From Smittium culicis (Eukaryota > Kickxellomycota > Harpellomycetes > Harpellales > Legeriomycetaceae): a stretch of DNA of 27,326 nucleotides. Location: positions 1-27,326 of the forward strand of contig LSSN01001646.1 of the NCBI GenBank assembly GCA_001970855.1, read 5' to 3'. This document shows positions 8,682-18,200 of the stretch, in pieces. Each line of letters starts with the position of its first letter. Position 1 is the first letter of the stretch. Both the position numbers and the translations under genes were made by a program. Under the pieces are notes generated by a model. It did no database searches. It was not told the origin of the DNA and saw only the letters and a list, made by a program, of their open reading frames with translations.

Positions 8682-10140
8682 ATGGCTTATAAAACTACGA
8701 GCAATGAAGACAGAAATAGGATTATGACAGCTATAATCGAGTAAAATCAGCAAAAGATATTTCTTAAGATCTCAAAATATAAGCTTGCACTGTTTATAAA
8801 ATAATAAAAGTGTATCAAAATGAGTCAAGAATAGATTCTATTCCAAAATGGGGTCCAATAAAAAAAAAGTAACTAAAGATATAGAATTTTTTATTTTAAA
8901 CTGCCTTGATAAAGATTGCACTCTATGATTGGATGAGTTGAAAGAAAAAGTGAAAGAATAGTTTGGAGTAGAATTGTCTAAACATACGGTCCAAAGATGC
9001 TGCTCACGATATTTAAATAATATTAGGAGAATTAAAATCATACCAGAAAAAAGAAATGATAAAGAAAATATTAACATCCGGAAACAGTATGCAAAAAATT
9101 TTCTAAATTTCAGAATTTTATTTGAAGAATTTTTTTTTGTTGATGAAGTGGGATTTTGAATATCGTTTAGACCATTATATGTAAGATCTAAAAGAGGGAC
9201 ATCTCCAGTAGCTATAACCGGCAGAATCCGATCAATAAGTATTTCAACTTGTTGCACAGTCAATAAAAATGGGCATAAAATTTTCAAGTCAAGAAAAATA
9301 GCTTAAAATTTGGATACATTCAAATTATACATTCAAAAATTGATTTTTGATCTGAATAACATCGGGGCAGCCCTGGAAATACTTCTAATCAATAAAGTAG
9401 CTTTTCATAAAACCTTATCTGTTTGAACATATATAGAAAATGAAAATTTTAAATAGCTATATTTTCCTCCCTACTCTCCATTTTTAAGCCCTATTGAAAA
9501 TTTAATTTCATAAGTTAAAAATTACGTCATGTATGCTAAACCTGATAATTAATCATATCTATTTGAAAAATTAGATCAAGGATTTGATGATTTCTCTAGC
9601 AAAGATTGCAACAGATATTTCGCGTTGGAAATCGACAACGAGGCAGAAGGTATCTAACTTCAACCAATTATAAAACTTAACTAATTAAATAATGCGTTTT
9701 CCTCGTTAGGGTTTTCGCCCAATTCCTAATATCCTCGGCATAAACTTATGTCTCCGAGTTAGATTATCCAAATCTTATCTTATCTATATTATTTATAATT
9801 TAATTTACTATTTTTACACGGTTAATCCGAGAAGTATCCGAAATTTAATTGGTAATTGTAGTACTGGTACCAAAAAAAAAAAATTGATCTAGATGTTTGA
9901 GGGATATAAATATCGCCCACTTCTTTAAGTTAGGGTATTGGTTATAAAAAATAAAAGCTTATCTTAAATTCTCGTAACATAAACTCCAATAAAGAATATT
10001 CACACTAAGAAATTAACTTGTTAATTTAGTAATTATACAAAAACCTAGAAAAAAACTAGGTGCGTGAGCACAAAAAAAACCACTACTGATATTACAATAG
10101 TACGATAAAATAATTGATTAGTCCTGATATTTTTTTATAA
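8682..10140 (+). pseudogene. Tc1/mariner-IS630 transposase relic, interrupted by an LTR
   Basis: Family knowledge: a DDE/D transposase that excises and reinserts its element. ATG at 8682 opens MAYKTTSNEDRNRIMTA. After two frame changes comes a helix-turn-helix-like region (TVYKIIKVYQNESRID near 8790), then ELSKHTVQRCCSRYLNNIRR (from about 8971). FFVDEVGF (near 9140) holds the first catalytic Asp. KRGTSPVAITGRIRS follows. LLINKVAFHK (about 9390) is the second catalytic box with Asn-Lys in place of Asp-Asn, and PPYSPFLSPIENL (about 9466) carries the last acid (Glu). From 8869 on it is nearly one frame with about eight stops. The C-terminus is split by the LTR at 9618-10087; the frame resumes at 10092 and ends at TAA 10140. 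Terminal inverted repeats were not found. Confidence 0.85.
9618..10087 (+). mobile_element. Solo LTR, family A, copy 2, inserted in the transposase relic
   Basis: Full-length homologue of 348-804 in the same orientation (CGCGTTGGAAATCGACAACG against CGCGGTGGAAACCGAAGACG at the start; CCACTACT against CCACGACA at the end). It is flanked by GATA at 9614-9617 and GATA at 10088-10091, a convincing short target duplication. The transposase frame reads up to the left border and resumes in register from the right border once one GATA is discounted, so the LTR landed in the transposase gene while its frame was still recognisable. Confidence 0.8.
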
Positions 10141-10910
10141 ATTATATAAATTGTCTTGAAATATCTATTTGAGGTTAATTAATGATGTCGATATAATTTA
10201 TTTAATTATTTAAAAATAATAAAAATTATTATTTAATTCAATTATACAGAGTATTAATATAAAAAAAAATTTTATTAAGTTTAACGCATTCTTAAATTTT
10301 TTAGAAAAGATTGATTTTTATTAAAAAATTAAAATAAAAATGATTCGTGATATTTATAAAGGATAAAGCGTTTACAAAAATCTTATATTTTATTGAGGAC
10401 TAAAAATATTATGTAATTGTCGATGTTCTGCTATAAGATATTGTATTTTGTTGTATTTTTTGTTTTAACTGTCGATTTTGATGTTAATTATATACAACAT
10501 ACTCTAGGGAGAAAAAAATAAATACAAATACAAATACAAATGCAAATACAAATACAAAAAAAAGTGAGAAAATGAATGATGGAAATAAAATAGACTTATG
10601 CAATGATAGAAAAAATTTTTTGAAAATTATGTGTGGTAAAAAAAAGAGCGAAGAATAATATTTTAAAAGAGAGAGAAATGACAATAATAATTACTGAGAA
10701 AAAATTATAAAAAAATTATAAAAAAATCAAAGATTTTTTAAATAAGGAAATTGCAAATGAAAAAATGAAATAATACCGAAATAAATATTAGTGTTAGCAG
10801 AAAAATTATTTCAATTTTTTGATAATTCAGATAATGAAATTTTTTTCTGTAAAATTGAGATTTATAAATTTTTTTGGTCCAAATGGTATTGAATTCGAGC
10901 CAATTTGAAG
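10141..10910. other. Gene-free A-rich stretch
   Basis: Holds the hexamer microsatellite (10517-10556) and purine-rich, A-rich DNA with repeated AAAAATTATA blocks near 10700. The Phe-rich minus-strand frame over 10484-10684 is a shadow of the A-rich tract. No domain seen. Confidence 0.5.
10517..10556. repeat. (ACAAAT)n microsatellite
   Basis: About six copies of the hexamer AATACA/ACAAAT, one with a T-to-G-type change (ATGCAA), inside an A-rich tract. Confidence 0.85.
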
Positions 10911-11114
10911 TTATTTTGAATCAATTTGAAACGCACATGAGTTGTATTTAATAATCAAGGGAAAAAAATTTTTAAACGCGACACGAAATTTTTTAGCACG
11001 TTTTAAAAATTCGTAAGAAACTTTAATATAATCGTATGAAAAACCTGTAATTTTTTCAACACCTGTTTCCATTTCAATTTTTCCTTTTATCATTTTTTTG
11101 TAACCTGAGGTCAC
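10911..11114 (-). other. Unassigned minus-strand open frame (about 68 codons)
   Basis: Open from about 11140 down to TAA at 10911. The first ATG is a few codons inside (MIKGKIEMETGVEKITGF), so the true start is unclear. The composition is mixed (Lys, Glu, Gly, Val, Cys present), unlike the Phe/Ile/Tyr-only shadow frames nearby. I do not recognise it. It lies where the integrase of the minus-strand gypsy element would be expected, but no integrase motif is seen. Confidence 0.2.
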
Positions 11115-12114
11115 ATTATGTAAATTATATTTTTTTAATTAAATATTCTCAAAGAACGTACGATGTAAACTCCGTGCTTCAGTCGATTATTATTTCTAAG
11201 GGGTGCAAAAATTATAAAATTCGTTTTTTTTATATAGAATGTACTTACTGTCTCTGCTTTTATTAACTCTTTTCTGCTGTCACTATTCAATTATTCAATT
11301 GATAGATAGCTAGCATAACTGACTTTGATCCTTTTGATGCGTAAGGAATCTGCCTTATTTAGTCGATCCCCCACCTTATAAAGCTATGTTTACTATGATT
11401 AAATTATTCAAAGGCGCTGTTTTTCCTTTTCATGCAACGCGTATTTGGAACTGTCGACACATTTTTAGTATACCGCTAGAGGAATTTCGTATTTTTTGGC
11501 CACAAGCATCTTAAAATCATTAATTTACAAGTTTTTGAGACTCCTATTAGTGAAATGCTGTAATTATAAAATTTTAATTGGTCTGATATTGGTGAGTATT
11601 GTATTATGGGTGTAAAGACTCGTAAAATGATTAAATAAGATTTATTAAGTGAAGTATCGAAAAGGATAAATAACTAAATACTAGGAATAAATAAAGTTGT
11701 TGAACAGCATAATCCTCCATGGGAAGGATTATCCTGTCAATATATAGTATAATAAAAAGATAGGTGAGGTTTAGTTAGTAGGTTGAGTGGTGGACCAATG
11801 AGGTTGCCGGTATTTTTGGATCGGCAGTTTGATACTGCATTGGGGTCATTATGTCATATTACCAATTTTATTATGAAATTTTGACACATCATGACAATGG
11901 GACTAGAAAAATAATTAGCTTTGTGTTAATAATACATATTTTCAATTAAAATAAAATTTTTTGCTTGATCAATAACTTTCATCCAAGTAACATAGTTTAT
12001 TTCTAAAGGTTTTTAGTGTGATTTAAATTTATATATGAGTAATGAATATTAAAATAAGTATACTAAACTACCTAAAAATCAACGTAGTTAAATTCATATT
12101 TGATTATGTTAAAT
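11115..12114. other. Gene-free stretch with inverted repeats
   Basis: No domain recognised. An imperfect palindrome (ATAATCCT ... AGGATTAT around CCATGG) lies at about 11709-11733, and an imperfect inverted pair around GTCATTATGTCA lies at 11846-11905. TGTCGACA near 11452 and TTTTGACA ending 11886 could be LTR ends of the minus-strand gypsy element, but nothing else supports this. Confidence 0.4.
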
Positions 12115-12700
12115 TATTCAAATATTCTGAAAAGCGCGTCTGTACCATGATTTTCTCATCATGGTACTATAAAATCTTTGGGCTTAGGAATTGAAATTTT
12201 TTTGGGTATCTTTCTATTCTTATTAGAAAATCTCTATACTAAAAAACTTCAAGAAATTCTTATAATATCTATACAAAGTGAATTCTCCAGATTTAATTTA
12301 GTGGTTCCAGGAAGAAATTTCATTAATTATAGCCATTAAATATCACATCAGAGCTTTTTTTTTTTAAGCAGAGGTCGTTCAGAGTATTTCAAAAGTAATT
12401 GACTTAGTTTGTTTACTAAAGACTCTTGGAATAATACCGTGCCTATATTGTATGCTTATTATTTTGAATCAATATGAAAGTGCTTTTTCTGTTATTTTAA
12501 TGAAGTAAATTCGCGTAAGACGGTGGTTTTTGAGGCTTAAAAAGGCAGCTCTAGCTTTTCCATTCCTTGGAAACGGGTGTGTTTTTTTTTTTGCTAGACT
12601 TATTTTGAGTTAAATCATTCAACGGGGAAGTTACCGAGGTAAAAACTGGAATAAATTATATATAATGAGTACATATTTCTATAATAAAGAGTTGATTTGT
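12115..12700 (-). pseudogene. Ty3/gypsy RNase H relic (minus-strand element)
   Basis: Read on the minus strand from high to low coordinates: a CTHYI/FIPVFTSVTSPLNDLTQ block (about 12600-12660) matches the YYRRFIxNFSxIASPLTxLT connection. IGTVLFQESLVNKL (about 12430) matches the GIGAVLxQ box. ENHGTDALFRIFE (about 12115-12150) matches the closing NxxADALSRI motif. Frames change and stops are frequent. The TDAS catalytic box is not readable. The domain ends next to a perfect 10-bp hairpin (12142-12167), and no integrase follows. Confidence 0.75.
12142..12167. repeat. Perfect 10-bp hairpin
   Basis: GTACCATGAT, then a 6-base loop TTTCTC, then ATCATGGTAC. It lies at the 3' edge of the minus-strand RNase H relic and may mark a break or a small insertion. 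Confidence 0.8.
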
Positions 12701-13425
12701 ATATGTCGAATGAAGCGCTCAATCTTTTATAGACTTTAATTTCACTTGACGCTTTTCAACTACAGTTTTGTTAATAACATGATCTATAAACTTAATACTT
12801 TGAACTAAAGAACAAGATGAAACTTTATCAGAGATAATATTTTCAATATGAGTTTTTAACACGATTTCAACATATTTTTTGTGTTTTAACAATGTACCAG
12901 AAAATACCAAAATATAGTCTAGATAATCTATTACGCAAAATCCAATAATATTTCGAAAAAAATTCAATGAGCCTTTTGAATATTAATGGTTCGCTGTATA
13001 TACCATATGATATCACTTTTTACTCAAATGATCCTTACCTAAAAGCGAGGGTAGTTTTTATACAGAGTCGTTCACCATTATTATTGGATGGTTTCCTGTT
13101 TGTCAATCTAAACTACTAAAAAATAGCGTACTACCCATAATATCTAAATATTCATCTATTCTGCGAAGTGATTATTTGTATAATTTTGAAATCGCGTTTA
13201 GCAACTCTTATTCTACGCGCTTTCTACACCATACTTAATTTTTACTAAAGTAAAGAACAGGAATTGTTCACTCATAAGATCAAAGTCTTTTTAAAAATTA
13301 TTCAATAAATTGCCTCATCTTTTCATCATTGTGACGGTATCCTATTATTTTTTTTGGACCACTCTCAATATTTTTTATTTCATCTTTAATACGACAATCT
13401 GGTCTTTTATTGAAATCTAATTTAT
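12700..13425 (-). pseudogene. Ty3/gypsy reverse transcriptase relic (minus-strand element)
   Basis: On the minus strand RIKDEIKNIESGPKK and IIGYRHNDEKMRQFIE (about 13330-13410) match the N-terminal HxIxLxxGxxPxxxxxYRxxPxxxxxI block. RRIDEYLDIMGSTLFFSSLD (about 13100-13160) matches the RIDExLDxLxGxxxFSxLD motif with its first catalytic Asp. CVIDYLDYILVFSGTL (about 12900-12935) is the active-site box in the form YLDY, with the second Asp changed to Tyr at 12914-12916. KKYVEIVLKTHIENI, IKFIDHVIN and VKLKSIKD follow as in the family. The 12719-12967 stretch is an unbroken 82-codon frame, so decay is less advanced here than in the + strand relic. Confidence 0.85.
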
Positions 13426-14502
13426 ATAAAACATTTTTATATTTTTTAAAACTGTTCTGCATAAATCGTCTCAGAGTTTTGGATTGATGTTTTCGAAATG
13501 TACTTTGTCAGATTCACTATATTTTTAAACGTTTTTTATTAAAAAAAATTTTAGTTAATTTTTGTATTTTGAACAATTTTTATCAGTTAGCAGTGTGATA
13601 TTATTGTTTTAAAGAGCTTTATTGTAAATTTAATCGAATTTATGATTCATTTATACTAATATATCAATTTTTTTATTTTTTATTTCAATTCTGTAATTTT
13701 TATAAAAATAAAACACGTGTATTAGATCAACATGTGTCAACTGGAAAACTTAAACGGCAGTGAGCGCAATGACTGTTTATTAGTAGGTATATAGATTCAT
13801 AAATATATATATAATCTTTTTCTTAATAAAGTTACTTGTTTAAACGCTCAAACACAGATTCTGGGTTAATTATAAATCTATTTGCACATCATTCGGATTT
13901 AAAAAATCTTGCTGCTCCATATTAAAAAAATACTTTATATTCGACTTTGATTATTTCTATTGATGATTACTTATATTTCGAATCAGCAGTAATGAGGCAT
14001 CTTAAAGCCAAACCAGTAGTATAAGATATATTATCTTTAGAAAAAAATTTAGAAGAGTTTTTTATCTCAGGTTTAATAAATTTAGAGAAAATGTGTTTAT
14101 TTTTGGAGAAGAGACATTTTTTTTATTTATTGACTAACTCTATTGAACTTTCATCCGAATCATTCGCACAAAAATAATTTCCATCGTCTTTTGGACTAGC
14201 TTATATTATCTATTTCCAATTGTTTGACATCTTATCCATCCTTCCCTCCGTACAATAGAGGTTTTATTAGGGTATTTTGTTTTTTCTGTCAATATTAGGG
14301 ACCCATATTGCACTGACTTGATTCGATTGGCTAGCGATTATCTGTAACTTTTGTTGTAAATATTTTTATAGTGGTTATAGTTTTTTACAATTTCACGAAT
14401 AAACTTTGTTTTTTCCAATACGGTTTGTATAACTATTTGTATGATTTCTATTATTTTTTGTATTATTAATCTTTTATACTCTGATCTTCTGTGATCTAAA
14501 CT
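13426..14502 (-). other. Region between gag and RT of the minus-strand gypsy element
   Basis: By position this should hold the zinc knuckle and protease. A clear CCHC knuckle or DTG/DSG protease box was not found; a Cys-containing NLYCTEGRMDKM near 14250 and ALRCLITADSKYK near 13990 are weak candidates. Both strands are full of stops. Confidence 0.35.
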
Positions 14503-15202
14503 TCACAGTTCCAACAAAAAAATAATATTGTTCAAAATTTTTATGCCAATTCTCCATCCTATATTTATTGGGACCATAGATTCATTTGTAAGGTACAAAA
14601 ATCTATCTTCATAGTAGCTATCATCAAGAAGAGAGATTATTTTTTTATACTTTTCTTTTATTTTATTTTTATAATTTCCTTTGACTTCTATGCTATCAAA
14701 AGTCATGTCCACTGATTCTTGAGGAGATTTTTGTCCTTATCGTATATCAAAAATGGTGTCTAGTTTTCTAATCAAATTAAAAGCCTCAAAAAAAGTAATT
14801 GAATTTTTCGGATTTAAAATAACTACAAATTTATAGTTATATAAATATTTATAGATGAACTTTCTCATATCTTGCTCGATTTTTTTAAAGTATCCTATTA
14901 GATTTAAATATATTGATATACAGTCTGAAAGGATTGCATTTTGTTTATACGTCTGTAGCTTTATTCTCAAAACCTGATGGATATTAAATAAAATGAATTT
15001 TTGCGCTAAAAATTTGTAAAATTTTGATTTAGATTTGCCAAAGTGCACTAATAAGTTGATTTTCCAATTTTCTGCAAAAAATAAAACGATATTTGCGATC
15101 TGTAGCTGTGTTTTTTTAATTGAAAATTAATCTATTGTGCCACGAGAGGAATTAAACGAGGCTTTCATTGTCATGATATTCAGGAAGATTTAATAGTTTC
15201 AT
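14503..15202 (-). pseudogene. Ty3/gypsy gag relic (minus-strand element)
   Basis: Family knowledge: Gag forms the particle shell. ATG at 15202-15200 on the minus strand starts MKLLNLPEYHDNESLV, the LPxYxGxxDxxxFLxW opening of Retrotrans_gag-like domains. After a frameshift the 14737-15048 frame gives KFYKFLAQKFIL, then YKQNAILSDCISIYLNLIGY (KQxxSVxxYxxxFxxL) and PKNSITFFEAFNLIRKLD (PxTxxEAxxxAxxxD). The 14503-14712 frame continues with VDMTFDSIEVKG, like the PMDLDAIE linker that follows gag domains. Two in-frame stops and frame changes show it is inactive. The 5' LTR expected above 15203 was not recognised. Confidence 0.75.
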
Positions 15203-18200
15203 GTATGCTCTGAATATTTAGAAAGGGGCGCGGAAACTACAATGGGAATAATCACTGATAAAATTTCACGATAGATGTTTTAATTTGAAAACTCTATATT
15301 ACTTTTATAGAAGTAACACATGAACGCCCTGAGGCTTTATGATTTTTATATGAATATGATTATTATATGTATTAAGTTCAAGGGTATGTAAAAGGTGCTA
15401 CCTATATTTTCAATTATAACTTAATATCCTGATTAATCTTTAGTTAAGGTTTAATTTTTTAATTAAGAAATATTTATGTAAAAATATCATAGAGATTATA
15501 TACGCCAAAACAAAAAAGTACACTTTTGAAATAATTTTTTCTTTATATATGTAAATTGTGTTAGTAAATAAAATGTAGTTATAATAAATTATTAATTAAT
15601 AATTAGCACTATTTATATAATTAAATTGCGTTTTCTAATTTTGTGATCACATATTAAAATTTTTTTGAAGGAAAAAATTTTTAATAATTTAATTTTAAGC
15701 GCTTTAATCATTGTATATTTTAACATTATTTTTTATGCTATTGAAAATCTAATTGATTGTTTGTTACCAAACAAACAGCACTATTGTAGATCTTCACTAC
15801 AATCTCACACAACAAAGCTGTATTTAACACTTGTTTCTATTCTTATTTAGCTTATTGTAGTAAATATTTAAAGATGTCCAAATAAGATTACCTAAATATT
15901 TATGGTTAACATAAAATCATATTTATCTTAAGTATTTATAAATATTAATTAACTATTGATAAAAAAATTAAAAAATATTTTAATTACTTATTAACGAGGT
16001 ATTCGAAATAACCGAGTACTGGAAAAAACATCAAAAAAAATAAAATAGAAATAAGAAAAAAACAAATGAAAAAAATGAAAAGATATAAATAGCAAAAAAA
16101 AAAAGGAAATGGAAAAGGACACCGAATTTTGGGGATAAAACAAAATTCCTAAAAACTTTTGGATTTGTAATTTTGAATAAATTAAAATAACTTTGATAAA
16201 TTTGACTTTTATTTCTCTAAAATGTCGTTTAGTATAAAATAAATAAATAAACTTGATAACTACCATTCTTTTTATTAGTTTAAAAAAAACTTATTAATTT
16301 GTAAAACAAATATAATTCTATTGAGAACTAATATCGTGACAATATAAAGAGGAGCTTAGCCTTTCTAAGAAATGGAAAAGCTTTTCAGCAACTTTAATTT
16401 TCTGAAGTTCTTTTATAAAGTTCAATATTACTACCATCTTGGCAGTTTACATAACAATTATATAATTCCTGTAATGAAATATGCTTTTATAAGGCTCTTA
16501 AAAGAATGTACATTTGTGCTCAAACAATTAGACCATTATTTTGACAAATATTAAACTCTTTATAAATAACCTCTACAGCTTTATAACATCATTTTATAAT
16601 TAATAAATGAAAGTTATAATTACATTCTTAAAGAAATTCACCATAAATAATATTATTTACATTTACATTTTAATGTTTAAGAAAAAAAAATTTTATCGGG
16701 CTAAAGTTTTTCAATTTTTTGTATCCATAATTGATATATACATACTTCTGTATGGAGTGGAAGTATAAAAAATTCTTTAAACTAATAACTCGAGAATAAT
16801 ATTCGAAGTTTCAATATTGATTTATAATTTAAAATTTGTAGGTTTTATAAGAGAATTTGTATAAAATATAAAATTATATTTTATGAAAGCTTATTCGAAA
16901 AATGGCCCTGATTTTAGTTACGGAATTTTACAAACTATCAATAATATTTGGTAAATTAAGTACATTCTTTATAAATGATTATATTTACCAAAACGCTATT
17001 AGTGAGAATTAATAACACAATTAATTAATTGTTTACATTCTCTTGATTTAGTTTATTGCTAATAATATTTCTATTAGGATCAAGAAATATGGAAACTTTC
17101 TATTTTTTACTGTTATTCATTACTGTTCTCAATAACCTTAAATCTGAATTAATATCTTTTAAAAAATTATGTACCATAAAATTACGCTATTAATAAAATT
17201 TATCTAAAATAGCATTCTCTCATATGTTATTATAGTAAAATTAATAGTGGATAAATACATAATGATTGATTAGAAATTAATGTAACGCCTGATTTCGGTT
17301 GTTGAAAGTAGTAAGCCAAAATAATTTAGAATAGACATCGAATAAAGAATCGTGGAGCTATCATAACTCGCTGACTTGAGGATGAGTCGTTTAAAACAGA
17401 TATTTAATTTCGTTAATATTTTGAGTAATCAAAATAAGGTCACTTAAATTATATAAGATAAAAATAATATATTTTACAGAAATATTAAAGATTAATTCAA
17501 AATAAATGAAAACTAAAAAAACATTAATGGAAATTAAAATAAAGGGAAAATCAAAAAAACGAAAAGGTATAAAGAACAAAAAAAAAATAAGAGAATAAAG
17601 GACTCATTATTATGGAAAAAAAAAAACTAATAAATCAGCTAAATAATTTTGATAGCTTTGAATATTATTTCATTTGCTATACGTTTAGTAAAAAAATTAA
17701 TATTCTTTTAAAATTTCTTATCTTATTCATTTAAAAAGATTTTTAAATATTTTTAAACCACATGATTATTTTATTTAGATACTAATGGCGTCAAATAATA
17801 TGAAATAAATAAGTATATTATAATTATCATTAAGAAAAAGCATCTATTATCAATGAGCCTTCTAAAATTATAAGTGAAATATTAGGTAGCAAACTTTATA
17901 GTAGAAATCGCTGAAAATTAAAATTATTATCGAATTATAGAAAATTTTTTAGAATTTTTATTACAAAAAACCAGATTCTCTAGAGCGAATATAATCTATG
18001 AGATGTAAAATCATGAATAAACATTTATATTCTGTTTTCAGATTTTCTAAGAATCAATTAGCATTAATTTAGGAAGTTTTCAATCCTAAAGAATTTAATT
18101 TTAGTTTTTATTAATACTTTTAAACGAATATTTATTTTATTTGATAATTAAACTTAAATCTGTCAAGTATTAGTAATAAAAACTAGTATAAATGATTATT

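Noticed and set aside
8838..9287. 149-codon minus-strand open frame, the longest in the window.
   Set aside because: It is the exact antisense of the Tc1/mariner transposase relic, whose + strand motifs are clear.
348..10087. Repeat-induced point mutation (RIP) as the cause of decay.
   Set aside because: Differences between the two family A LTR copies include many transversions and indels as well as transitions, so no C-to-T excess is apparent by eye.
11452..11886. Possible LTR with TGTCGACA and TTTTGACA ends below the minus-strand gypsy element.
   Set aside because: Only the terminal few bases fit; there is no second copy, no target duplication and no internal LTR features.
15991..16266. 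91-codon minus-strand frame with hydrophobic Phe/Ser runs.
   Set aside because: It is the complement of a purine-rich A tract (16020-16120); low complexity explains it.
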